Of a stretch of DNA of 59,906 nucleotides, positions 1 through 7,070 are shown in pieces. The notes under the pieces were generated by a model. That model did no database searches and had not been told where the DNA came from. It saw nothing but the letters and a program-made list of their open reading frames with translations. This stretch comes from a virus. Each line of letters opens with the position of its first letter. Within the stretch, counting starts at the first letter, position 1. Where the stretch lies: IMG/VR virus record IMGVR_UViG_3300006789_000024, positions 1 to 59,906 of that record; one strand, 5' to 3'. The position numbers and the translations under genes are program-made.

Positions 1-339
1 GAAATCGCAACACGCGCACACAATTACGACCAACGTATTAGAGCAATCGTAACGGCTATTGACCTAATTCAAAAGAGACCAGCATTAGAGTATGCCACTG
101 AACATTTAACATTATCTTTGATGTTAGCTGAATATGAAGCCAAGCTCTTAGACCTTCATACACCCAAAGAGTACATGATTACCTTTGAGAAAGGAGGTTG
201 GAATACATGTTATAGTACCAACGACGAAGAAGCATTAGCCATAGCCAAAGAAGAATATGATGGAGAACACACTAAAGTTGAAAGTGTTAGAGTGGCAACC
301 AAGTCCGGAATAAAAGCAGCAATGAGAAGTTTTCACTAA
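1..339 (+). CDS. Hypothetical protein, N-terminus cut by window edge
   Basis: The reading frame is open from base 1 to a TAA at 337-339, so the gene begins to the left of this window and about 112 codons are visible. A TTG at 118 and an ATG at 121 could be mistaken for the start, but the upstream codons read as ordinary protein (basic and charged, no stops), so I treat them as internal. The visible part is soluble and mixed charged, with no motif I recognise. Its C-terminal half reads like a small alpha/beta domain ending in a basic helix. Function unknown. Confidence 0.6.
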   Translation, partial: EIATRAHNYDQRIRAIVTAIDLIQKRPALEYATEHLTLSLMLAEYEAKLLDLHTPKEYMITFEKGGWNTCYSTNDEEALAIAKEEYDGEHTKVESVRVATKSGIKAAMRSFH

Positions 340-375
340 AAAGAATTACTAATAATTTAATAAAATAAAAAAAGA

Positions 376-720
376 ATGGCTTACATTTCACCAGAACAGG
401 TAAAAGAAAAAAGAAAAGAAATTAGAACCAAGTATCCCTCAAAAGACGGTTGGAAAATCTCAGTAAGAGGTAGAGACTATTCATGTCTTGACATCTCGAT
501 ATTAGAAGCACCTAGAGACCTTGATTGTGGAGATTATAGTCAAATCAACCATTACAATTTAAGTGAACTGAAAGAACAGGAGTTATTTGAGGATATAACC
601 AGTATTGCAATGCGGGGTAATCACGATAATTCAGATGCGATGACAGATTACTTTGATGTTGGTTGGTATTTCCATTTAAGCGTTGGAAATTGGGACAAAC
701 CTTTCAAAACTAATTGTTAA
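376..720 (+). CDS. LPD29-like phage conserved protein
   Basis: 114 residues. The start YISPEQVKEKRKEI, the central SVRGRDYSCLDISILEAP and the end DNSDAMTDYFDVGWYFHLSV followed by WDKP resemble the small domain called large polyvalent protein-associated domain 29 (LPD29), found in phages and mobile elements. In that family it occurs alone or fused to polyvalent proteins. Its biochemical role is not known to me. The ATG at 376 follows an A-rich tract without a Shine-Dalgarno sequence, as is usual here. The TAA stop lies inside the ATTGTTAATAAC word that opens the first ATATGTCGT promoter-like block. The family call is from memory of the motif pattern. Confidence 0.6.
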   Translation: MAYISPEQVKEKRKEIRTKYPSKDGWKISVRGRDYSCLDISILEAPRDLDCGDYSQINHYNLSELKEQELFEDITSIAMRGNHDNSDAMTDYFDVGWYFHLSVGNWDKPFKTNC

Positions 721-800
721 TAACTTTAAGAAATTAAATGAAAATAAATCACCTGGATTTTTATATGTCGTTTATTTTTATTATATTTACTATGTAAACA
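712..800 (+). promoter_or_regulatory. ATATGTCGT promoter-like block, copy 1
   Basis: This block contains ATTGTTAATAACTT, then ATCACCTGGATTTT, then TTATATGTCG, then TTATATTTACTATGTAAA. The same order of words recurs at 16032-16120 and 16470-16556, with a shorter version near 12784. It ends about 15 bases before the ATG at 816. TTATATTTAC could act as a -7 element similar to the Bacteroidota TAnnTTTG box. The repetition is seen; promoter activity is inferred. Confidence 0.55.
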
Positions 801-815
801 AAAACAAATAAAACT

Positions 816-1130
816 ATGTCATACGAAGAAAACTTTCAAAAATCAAACTCAAGAGATTTATCTCAACACACTAAAGCTTTCCTTTTACAAGGTGCAAGCT
901 GTACAGGTTCTTTCTTAGAAGGACTTTACATGAATGAAGAACATTTATTTATTTCTGAACCTTTCGAAAAACTACAAGAATTTTGCGAATGGATAGACGT
1001 AGAAATTGGAGGAGCTGGTAGAATAAACATAGACCAATTATGGAGTAGCTTTAATAATCAAGAAGACCCACTTTGCCAGATGTTTATAGAAGATACTAAG
1101 AAGACAATGATGAAATACAAAAACCTTTAA
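816..1130 (+). CDS. Hypothetical protein (104 aa)
   Basis: A small acidic soluble protein, about 104 residues, directly downstream of promoter-like block copy 1. It contains two stretches rich in Phe, Leu and Glu (around residues 20-60) and three cysteines (about residues 29, 57 and 88), with no CxxC pair. It has no signal peptide or membrane segment. I do not recognise the family. Position and promoter suggest expression with the other short auxiliary genes that use the same upstream block (12843, 16138, 16570). It is followed after 9 bases by the next gene, so the two are probably cotranscribed. Confidence 0.6.
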   Translation: MSYEENFQKSNSRDLSQHTKAFLLQGASCTGSFLEGLYMNEEHLFISEPFEKLQEFCEWIDVEIGGAGRINIDQLWSSFNNQEDPLCQMFIEDTKKTMMKYKNL

Positions 1131-1139
1131 TAATTATAT

Positions 1140-1322
1140 ATGGCACTTAAGAAAACAATAGGAACATTCGAAATCAAAGCATCAAACACTGGGTTAATTT
1201 CAGTATACAAAAATGGAGAAATACAAAAAGCAATAAGCTGTCAACCAGGACAATTAGAAGAGAGGTTCAATGCAGTATGCATTTCGGTCGAAAAATATAT
1301 TAACAAAAATAAAAAACAATAA
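1140..1322 (+). CDS. Hypothetical protein (60 aa)
   Basis: A 60-residue basic protein starting at ATG 1140, nine bases after the previous stop, and ending just before the ATG at 1324. The first half (residues 5-35) reads as alternating beta-strand-like sequence around GTFEIKASNTGLISVYKNGE. The end is a short lysine-rich helix. The tight spacing on both sides supports a real cistron in a small operon at 816-1578. Family and function not recognised. Confidence 0.5.
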   Translation: MALKKTIGTFEIKASNTGLISVYKNGEIQKAISCQPGQLEERFNAVCISVEKYINKNKKQ

Positions 1323-1323
1323 T

Positions 1324-1578
1324 ATGAATTTATTACAAATCAAACAAGCAGTATTAGCATTAGACAATAGTGAATTAAGAGAATTAAATAGCTACATAGT
1401 AGACAGAAATAAACAAATAGCTATGCGCAAAAAATCAGATTTTTATGTAGGACAAAAGATTGAATGTCAAGGAGATATATTCGTAATCTCTAAACTTAAT
1501 AGAAGTAGAGCAAAATGTATAAAAGACAGTACAGGCGAAAGATATAATATTCCTTTCAGCATGATGTCAGTAGCTTAA
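1324..1578 (+). CDS. Small SH3/KOW-like hypothetical protein
   Basis: 84 residues from ATG 1324. The frame is open further upstream, but the ATG at 1324 follows the stop of the preceding gene (TAATATG) and gives a conventional N-terminus, MNLLQIKQAVLALDNSELRE. The first 40 residues look like a helical segment. The second half (about 41-80) has the pattern FYVGQKIECQGDIFVISKLNRS and looks like a small beta-barrel of SH3 or KOW type, which often binds nucleic acid or protein. That fold is a guess from the strand pattern. It is the last gene before the unusual AGTG/CACT region. Confidence 0.55.
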   Translation: MNLLQIKQAVLALDNSELRELNSYIVDRNKQIAMRKKSDFYVGQKIECQGDIFVISKLNRSRAKCIKDSTGERYNIPFSMMSVA

Positions 1579-2262
1579 TAAAGGTAATAAAGGTATTAGT
1601 GCTCCTGGAGTGTTCCTCAGGAGCACTTCTGAGTGCACTTGCCGGAGTGTTCCCTGGAGTGTTCTGGGAAGCACTTCTGAGAGTGTTCCCTGGAGTGTTT
1701 CTGAGAGTGTTCCCCTGTGCACTAATAGTGAATAGTCACTCCAGTGTAAAATGGCCATAACTCACCAGGTGCACTATCACTCACTAGTGCACTACAGCAT
1801 CACTGTGGTCATCTCAATGTCTTGAGTGCCTTTAGTGCCTTTGAGTGATATAGTGACACTTGACTCTTTAAGTTGCCTAGGTGCACTCAGTGCACGCTGG
1901 CATCACTAGGCATGCTACAGCGTCGTACGTCACTCATCACTCAATGACTCACTTCATCATGCATCGTCACTCCATCACTCCAAGTCATCAGTGAGTCTCA
2001 TCACATGTCGCTACGATCACTACAGTGAGTTTAGTGAGTTTAAGTGAATATGTCACTCAGGTCACTAGGTGTCACTAGGTCACCGGCAGCGCAATGATGT
2101 CCCCCAGGTTCTCGTAGTTCGGCCAGTATTTTGGGGTTCTTCAGTGAATGTCATAGAAAGGCACGGCATCTCACGGTCCGTACCGGCACCCTGGACCCTT
2201 ATTCAGCAGGGACAAAAAAATAGAACTATAAAACCCAAATACTCAGACCCCTAACTGAGGCA
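1579..2262. repeat. Non-coding AGTG/CACT-rich region
   Basis: About 680 bases with no convincing gene. From roughly 1598 to 2075 the sequence is crowded with AGTG and its complement CACT. I count about forty by eye, far more than chance allows. GTGCAC occurs at 1633, 1717, 1769, 1787, 1881 and 1890. The words GAGTGTTCCCTGGAGTGTT appear twice near 1650-1700, and GGTCACTAGGT-type words are tandem near 2060-2082. Base composition is clearly richer in G and C than the flanking genes. The last part (2083-2215) is the most GC-rich and less repetitive. It may be an origin, a protein-binding array, a structured RNA or foreign DNA; I cannot choose. Confidence 0.7.
1598..1627. repeat. Perfect inverted repeat at the edge of the array
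   Basis: AGTGCTCCTG (1598-1607) and CAGGAGCACT (1618-1627) are perfect reverse complements separated by 10 bases, so they can form a 10-bp hairpin in DNA or RNA. It sits 20 bases after the stop of the 1324-1578 gene and could act as a transcription barrier, although no T tract follows. Confidence 0.6.
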
Positions 2263-2991
2263 ATGTTACCGGACAGCCAAAAAATATACCCGGAAAATTT
2301 AAGCATATCGGAGCCTAAAGTAGAGAGATATATAGACTATAATAACCTTAAAAAGAAAACCACCAATATGTTCGGATATACTCCACAGCAATTCTTAAAG
2401 AAAGCCGCAAACAATAGACCACCCGAAACTAATGATATTGAACATGGTGAAAGACCTAAAGCTTCTGAACAAGCAAACACTGAGGCAGAAACTAATCAAC
2501 TAAACATCGAAGGTACTCAGGTAGATTTAGAGAATAATAAAGAGGCTAATATAAGTGACGCAAACCTGGATAAACAAGCACTTAAAGATAATAGTGGACA
2601 AGGAGATACTAGAATAAAAGGTGACGAAGACTTAGGATGGTTCGCAACTATGAAGGAGAAGATAAAGAATAATGTTAAGAACGCTGCAATGGACAAAATG
2701 TCAGAGACTATGGGAGGAAAAAATGAGAAAAGCGGCGACGAAGGAACTCCTCCTTTAGAAAGCAATACAGCTCCTGGAGAAAATCGCCCTGGCCAACAGG
2801 AACTACCACAACCTGATAAAAACCGCCCAAAACCAGGTGTCCCGCAAACTGAAGGTATACTCACAAACCCAGGTTCTATGGAAACTCCAGTTACTGGTGG
2901 AGTAGAAATACCGCAAGCATCGATTCCTGGAAGCAACTTCAAAATGCCTTCATTAGGTAGAGTTGTACCTAAAATGCCTAGAATAGGATAA
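2263..2991 (+). CDS. Low-complexity hydrophilic protein, unknown
   Basis: 242 residues if the ATG at 2263 is used, or 207 if the in-frame ATG at 2368 (MFGYTPQQFLKKA) is used. The later start has a promoter-like AGATATATAGACTATA just upstream, so I slightly prefer it. After residue 50 the protein is polar and rich in Asn, Glu, Gly and Pro, with a short amphipathic Lys/Met segment (about 125-150) and a Pro/Gly-rich tail ending PSLGRVVPKMPRIG. It looks mostly disordered. No family is recognised; a virion or scaffolding-associated role is possible but unsupported. It is isolated between two non-coding regions. Confidence 0.6.
   Translation: MLPDSQKIYPENLSISEPKVERYIDYNNLKKKTTNMFGYTPQQFLKKAANNRPPETNDIEHGERPKASEQANTEAETNQLNIEGTQVDLENNKEANISDANLDKQALKDNSGQGDTRIKGDEDLGWFATMKEKIKNNVKNAAMDKMSETMGGKNEKSGDEGTPPLESNTAPGENRPGQQELPQPDKNRPKPGVPQTEGILTNPGSMETPVTGGVEIPQASIPGSNFKMPSLGRVVPKMPRIG
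2324..2340 (+). promoter_or_regulatory. AGATATATA late-type promoter motif (within 5' part of the 2263 frame)
   Basis: AGAGATATATAGACTAT matches almost exactly the motif at 32653-32670, which is intergenic. It lies inside the open frame that begins at 2263, 28 bases before an in-frame ATG at 2368. This suggests that 2368 may be the true start. Confidence 0.45.
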
Positions 2992-3352
2992 CAAACCTCT
3001 AGACTCTGAATAAATTCTTATCGCATTATTATAAAAAGTAAGAGTATCTCAGAACTAATAGGAGTATTTGTATTGGTTTAGAGTACTATGACTACTAAAA
3101 GTCCCGCAAGCAAGGGGGTAAATTAGAGTATTTTTATTATTGGCCCGATATTTTTCAACCCGATATAGCATGCCTCCGGCCTGTCGGTCCCGTTGTCGCC
3201 GATATTGTAGAGTAATTTTTCCCTTTATTTAACTTGTAGTCACTACCAAAAATTTTTCGAACACACTTGAAATAACTTAAAAGGAAATATATAAACTATA
3301 AACAATATAAGAATTTTTCATATAATACTATAATAACCTAAATAGAGAAAAC
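2992..3352. other. 360-bp intergenic region
   Basis: No gene is visible. TAGAGTA-type words recur (near 3079, 3125 and 3207), and CCGATAT occurs three times between about 3146 and 3205, two of them as CCCGATAT 20 bases apart. A short GC-rich island (about 3170-3203) interrupts otherwise AT-rich DNA. A late-type motif lies at 3283-3300. It is probably a regulatory region for the gene at 3353 and the clp gene; the repeated words may be binding sites. Confidence 0.5.
3283..3300 (+). promoter_or_regulatory. AGATATATA-type promoter motif
   Basis: GGAAATATATAAACTATA, about 50 bases before the ATG at 3353. It matches the recurrent ATATATAnACTATA pattern and probably drives the 3353 gene and the Clp gene behind it. 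Confidence 0.45.
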
Positions 3353-3595
3353 ATGACTACAGAATACGTATCTTGGAAAACCAAGAAAAAGAACGGAAGA
3401 ACACTAATGATTTGCCAGAACTCAAATCCAGAATTAAGTAAGTATCCTCAATGGGGACCAGAAAAGGGCATTTGTGAAGAGTGGTCAGAGGTCGGTCCAG
3501 ATACTACAGCATCTACATGTTGGAGATGTGCTGCAAGGTCAGTAAGTGATATGAATTATTTTAGAAATAATAGCTACATTGAAATAAATAAATAA
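3353..3595 (+). CDS. Small cysteine-containing (zinc ribbon-like) protein
   Basis: 80 residues. Four cysteines are spread as MICQN (about residue 22), GICEEW (about 43), and STCWRCAA (about 57 and 60), the last a CxxC pair, so a small zinc-binding fold is possible. There is no membrane segment. The gene ends with TAA at 3593-3595, two bases before the ATG of the clp gene at 3598, and is probably cotranscribed with it. A role as adaptor for the neighbouring unfoldase is an attractive guess based only on position. Confidence 0.55.
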   Translation: MTTEYVSWKTKKKNGRTLMICQNSNPELSKYPQWGPEKGICEEWSEVGPDTTASTCWRCAARSVSDMNYFRNNSYIEINK

Positions 3596-3597
3596 TT

Positions 3598-5595
3598 ATG
3601 AAAGAAAATGATAAATTCTCAAATAAACCTAAAGGTAATAATAGTATATTAGAACATTTCGGAGAAGACTTAACTGAAGCCGCTAGGTTGGGTGAACTTG
3701 ACCCTATTGTAGGTAGAGAAAGCGAAATAAATAGAATTTGCCAAATTCTTTCGAGAAGAAAGAAGAATAATCCTATAATATTAGGAGATGCTGGAGTAGG
3801 TAAAACCGCAATAGTAGAGGCAATTGCACAGAGAATCATAGATAAAAAGGTTGCAAGAACTCTATTTAATAAGAGGATAGTCTGTGTGAATATAAGTAGT
3901 CTAGTTGCTGGCACGAAATATAGAGGAGAGTTCGAAGAGAGAATGAAGTTATTAGTTGAAGAACTTAAAGGTAATAAAAACATAATTGTATTTTTTGATG
4001 AGATTCATACGTTAGTCGGGGCTGGAGGTGTTAGTGGAAGTTTAGACGCTTCTAATATATTAAAACCTTCGCTATCTTCTGGTAAAATCCAATGTGTTGG
4101 AGCAACGACACTAGATGAATATAGAGAAAATATAGAAAAAGATGCAGCTTTAACTAGACGATTCCAAGAAGTTATGATAGAACCTCCATCTGAAGCAGAT
4201 ACTATAGAGATTCTGAATCGATTAAAAGATTCATATGAAGAATTCCATGGTGTTTCTTATGATGATGAAGCTATCAAAGCATGTGTAACGCTATCTAATA
4301 GATATATTACTCAAAGAGAATTACCAGATAAAGCAATCGATATTATGGATGAGGCTGGTGCAAAAATTCATATGAGAGATATTATAGTACCTAAAAATAT
4401 TAAAGGATTAGAATTAAAATCGACAGAATACGGAAAACTTAAAAGAGATTCTGTAGTAAAACAAGATTACGAGGCAGCTGCAAAATTTAGAGATTTAGAA
4501 ATTCAAAAGAACAATGAACTTGATAAAAAAATTAAGAAATGGGAATCGTCAATAAAGACTAAAAGAAAGCCAGTAACGAGAGAACATATTGCTGCAATAA
4601 TTGAACATGCCACAGGAATTCCTGTCACTGCCCTAACAGATAAAGAAAATGACATAATGGTAAATATGGAGAAAAACCTCCACAAAAGAATTATCGGACA
4701 AAATGACGCAGTTTCAGCAGTATGTAAGGTTATTAAAAGAAGTAGAGCTGGTGTTTCATCTGCTAATAAGCCAATAGGTTCATTTATGTTTATCGGTCCT
4801 ACTGGAGTTGGTAAAAGCCATTTAGTAAAATATCTAACAGAAAGTTATTTTGGTTCAGAGGATAATTTGATAAGAATTGATATGTCAGAATATCAACAAA
4901 GCTTTAATGTTTCTCGACTAATTGGCTCTCCTCCAGGATATGTTGGTCATGATAGTGGAGGCCAATTAACGGAAGCTGTTCGTAGAAAACCATATTCTGT
5001 TATATTATTTGATGAGGTAGAAAAAGCACATCCAGATATTTTTAATACTTTGCTTCAAGTTTTAGATGAAGGTAGATTAACTGATTCTATTGGAAGAACA
5101 GTAGACTTTACTAATACAATGATTATTATGACTTCAAATATTGGAGCAAAAAAAGTTGCTGATTTTGGAAATGGTATAGGATTTGCTAGAAAGGGCGAAG
5201 ATACAAAAGCATCTAGAATAGAATCTATTATAACAAAGGAATTAAAACATAAATTTGCACCAGAATTTCTTAATAGATTAGATGACATAGTTTTGTTTAA
5301 TCATTTAGAAGAAGAAGATATTCTTAAGATTGTTGATATTGAATTAGGATTTGTTATTGATAGACTTGCTGCACAAGGATATAAAATTAGAATAAACAAA
5401 GCTTCTAAGTTATTTTTAATGACTGAAGGTTACGATAGAAAATACGGAGCTAGACCTATGAAGAGAGCAATACAAGCACATATTGAAGATTTATTAGCAG
5501 ATTCTATAATAAACAAGAAAATATCTAAAGATACTGGAGTAACGTATCAGATAGTCCATAATAAAAAGAATGAAACGCTAACGATTAAATCATAA
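3598..5595 (+). CDS. clpC: ClpC-type AAA+ unfoldase lacking the Clp-N domain
   Basis: 665 residues with two AAA+ modules. Module 1 has Walker A GDAGVGKT (63-70) and Walker B VFFDEIH. Module 2 has Walker A GPTGVGKS (about 400) and Walker B ILFDEVEKAHPD. Between them DYEAAAKFRDLE (about 290) is the UVR motif typical of ClpC, not the long ClpB coiled coil. ClpC proteins usually have an N-terminal adaptor-binding Clp-N repeat domain of about 150 residues; here the first AAA+ module starts almost at once. In module 2, GNGIGFARK sits where ClpC carries its VGF tripeptide that docks on ClpP, so host ClpP could be used. Substrate and adaptor are unknown. ATP-driven protein unfolding is well supported. 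Confidence 0.9.
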   Translation: MKENDKFSNKPKGNNSILEHFGEDLTEAARLGELDPIVGRESEINRICQILSRRKKNNPIILGDAGVGKTAIVEAIAQRIIDKKVARTLFNKRIVCVNISSLVAGTKYRGEFEERMKLLVEELKGNKNIIVFFDEIHTLVGAGGVSGSLDASNILKPSLSSGKIQCVGATTLDEYRENIEKDAALTRRFQEVMIEPPSEADTIEILNRLKDSYEEFHGVSYDDEAIKACVTLSNRYITQRELPDKAIDIMDEAGAKIHMRDIIVPKNIKGLELKSTEYGKLKRDSVVKQDYEAAAKFRDLEIQKNNELDKKIKKWESSIKTKRKPVTREHIAAIIEHATGIPVTALTDKENDIMVNMEKNLHKRIIGQNDAVSAVCKVIKRSRAGVSSANKPIGSFMFIGPTGVGKSHLVKYLTESYFGSEDNLIRIDMSEYQQSFNVSRLIGSPPGYVGHDSGGQLTEAVRRKPYSVILFDEVEKAHPDIFNTLLQVLDEGRLTDSIGRTVDFTNTMIIMTSNIGAKKVADFGNGIGFARKGEDTKASRIESIITKELKHKFAPEFLNRLDDIVLFNHLEEEDILKIVDIELGFVIDRLAAQGYKIRINKASKLFLMTEGYDRKYGARPMKRAIQAHIEDLLADSIINKKISKDTGVTYQIVHNKKNETLTIKS

Positions 5596-5610
5596 ACTTT
5601 AACTATAATT

Positions 5611-5620
5611 TCTATATAAT
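5611..5620 (+). promoter_or_regulatory. TATATAAT motif directly before a start codon
   Basis: TCTATATAAT, followed by AATATG, lies immediately before the ATG at 5624; TCTATATAATACTATG is found the same way before 11380. If it is a -10 element, transcription would start at or next to the start codon. Confidence 0.4.
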
Positions 5621-5623
5621 AAT

Positions 5624-6538
5624 ATGAGTCAACCAACATTCACAGATACATTTAAGGGAATACTGTATGAGATTGAAAATTCTAAAATGGAAGCTAATCC
5701 AAGAGATTTGAAAGTTAAAGAATCTTTATTAACTACATTACCAATAGACCCTATATTTCCATTTGCAAACTTTAGAAATAGAAATTTTAATTTTGGTTAT
5801 TTCGCAGGAGAATTAGCATGGTATCTAAAAAAAGATAATGATGTTGATTATATTTCAGATTACTCAGGATTTTGGAAAAACATCACAAACCCTGGAACAA
5901 ATGAAATCAATTCTAATTATGGAAGTCTTTTATTTGGAGAACAATTAAATTGGGTGGTAGAATCCTTAAAGGCTGACAAGAATACTAGGCAGGCAATTGC
6001 ATTCTTAAATCAACCTAAATTTCAATTTGATGGAAATAAAGATTTTGTATGTACTATGTATTTAAACTTCTTTATTAGAAAAAATGAGTTGCACATGAAG
6101 GTTCAAATGAGGTCAAACGATATATTTTACGGTCTAACATTTGATGCTCCATTTTTTGCATTTGTTCATCAACATGTATTTTTATGGATTAAAGATACAT
6201 ATCCAAATTTAGAGCTTGGTACATATTACCATTCAGCAGATAATACTCATTTTTATGAAAGGCACTTCGAATTAGCTAACAGGATACTTTCAGAAAACAC
6301 TCATAGTAACGAAGAGTATTGTATGGAATTGACTGAACCTATGTTCAATGTTAATCCAGGTGGAATGGAGTTAACTTCTTCCGGTAAAAGATTTATTAAA
6401 ATGTTAGAAGGTTTCGATCCTAACGATGAAGATTCTTTATTTTATTTAAGATTACTTGCACCATTTTTAGGAATTACAAGAGTTGATGTAGAAGAAAACA
6501 ATATGGAGGATCAGAATAATCAGACATTTGCCGATTGA
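5624..6538 (+). CDS. Thymidylate synthase-family enzyme, predicted dCMP hydroxymethylase
   Basis: 304 residues of the ThyA fold. The probable nucleophile is Cys143 (FVCTMYLNFF), the phosphate-binding block is RSND at 163-166, and the THFYERH block at 208-214 matches the HxYxxH nucleotide-binding site. In E. coli thymidylate synthase the residue after PF is Asn177, which reads uracil. Here the aligned block is YGLTFDAPFF with Asp174. Asp at this place is what makes T4 gp42 use dCMP and form 5-hydroxymethyl-dCMP. I therefore predict dCMP hydroxymethylase; dCMP methylation is the alternative. Cys143 is followed by Thr where ThyA has His. The neighbours include GalE (10287) and dCMP deaminase (20708), fitting pyrimidine modification. 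Confidence 0.75.
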   Translation: MSQPTFTDTFKGILYEIENSKMEANPRDLKVKESLLTTLPIDPIFPFANFRNRNFNFGYFAGELAWYLKKDNDVDYISDYSGFWKNITNPGTNEINSNYGSLLFGEQLNWVVESLKADKNTRQAIAFLNQPKFQFDGNKDFVCTMYLNFFIRKNELHMKVQMRSNDIFYGLTFDAPFFAFVHQHVFLWIKDTYPNLELGTYYHSADNTHFYERHFELANRILSENTHSNEEYCMELTEPMFNVNPGGMELTSSGKRFIKMLEGFDPNDEDSLFYLRLLAPFLGITRVDVEENNMEDQNNQTFAD

Positions 6539-6539
6539 T

Positions 6540-6848
6540 ATGATACCTAATTTTAAAATAAATACCTTAAAAGGACCAAACCCTGATAATATGATTATAG
6601 ACCTAGATGGATTCTATAATCATATGATGTATTTTATATTATATGCAAAGATGTTACACCCAGAAGAAAATTCTTTATGGAATGATGAACAAGTTCTTTG
6701 TAGATTTATAGATGAAAAGAAAAACACATATACTTCTACATTAGAAGAGGATGGATATGGCGCATCACTAGAGAAGTGCTTAATTTATTTTGAAAGGATG
6801 GAAGAATATGAAAAATGTAAACTAATAAAACATATACAAAAACAATGA
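6540..6848 (+). CDS. Small protein with C-terminal EEYEKC (UVR-like) motif
   Basis: 102 residues from ATG 6540, one base after the previous stop; a TTG at 6528 is in frame but less likely. The C-terminus reads CLIYFERMEEYEKCKLIKHI, the same motif found at the ends of the proteins at 12843, 14458 and 15024. The pattern (acidic, Y-E-K-C, then leucine or isoleucine and lysine) is like a UVR motif, a short helical hairpin used for protein contacts. The N-terminal part differs from the other members. Function unknown. The stop overlaps the next start (ATGA at 6845). Confidence 0.6.
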   Translation: MIPNFKINTLKGPNPDNMIIDLDGFYNHMMYFILYAKMLHPEENSLWNDEQVLCRFIDEKKNTYTSTLEEDGYGASLEKCLIYFERMEEYEKCKLIKHIQKQ

Positions 6849-7051
6849 AAGAAACTCAGAAAAAAGAAATGAAACAAATTAAAGAAGCTAACAGTATTAT
6901 AGAAGAATATAATAAAATTAAAAAAAATTCTGATAGAATCCTTTATCTACAGAATGAGATGGCCGCACAAGGAAGACATGATGGATGGGTACTTGAAGGT
7001 CTTAAAGCTGAGCTAGATAAACTATTAAATGATAATAGTGAAACAAAATAA
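6845..7051 (+). CDS. Small coiled-coil protein
   Basis: 68 residues, starting in an ATGA overlap with the preceding stop, which supports translational coupling. It is almost entirely helical by composition (Lys, Glu, Ile, Leu) with heptad-like spacing (about residues 5-35 and 48-62) broken by AAQGRHDGW. It has no cysteines or membrane segment. I do not recognise a family; it may form a dimer or bind the preceding small protein. Confidence 0.5.
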   Translation: MKETQKKEMKQIKEANSIIEEYNKIKKNSDRILYLQNEMAAQGRHDGWVLEGLKAELDKLLNDNSETK

Positions 7052-7070
7052 GAAATCTTGATATAATTAT

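Noticed and set aside
1567-1758. A 63-codon frame on the minus strand with internal repeats (GTLSE-, GTLRQ-)
   Set aside because: The repeats come from the AGTG/CACT-rich DNA. It is the only minus-strand frame that would be accepted, and it overlaps the end of a + strand gene.
2075-2150. A minus-strand stretch that reads like coding sequence (PKYWPNYENLGDIIALP)
   Set aside because: It is about 20 codons and is bounded by stops on both sides. It could be a remnant of foreign DNA but is too short to call a pseudogene.
2083-2215. Possible tRNA or small structured RNA in the GC-rich segment
   Set aside because: I found no T-arm GTTCRANNC pattern and no acceptor pairing for a tRNA anywhere in the window.
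2069-2254. A 61-codon + frame in the GC-rich end of the array
   Set aside because: It begins inside the repeats, has no sensible composition and no start context. It looks like chance openness in GC-richer DNA.
3598-5595. ClpB-type disaggregase
   Set aside because: The long coiled-coil middle domain is missing and a UVR motif plus IGF loop is present, as in ClpC.
5624-6538. Ordinary thymidylate synthase
   Set aside because: The base-reading Asn is Asp, and Cys is followed by Thr rather than His; dCMP specificity is the better reading.
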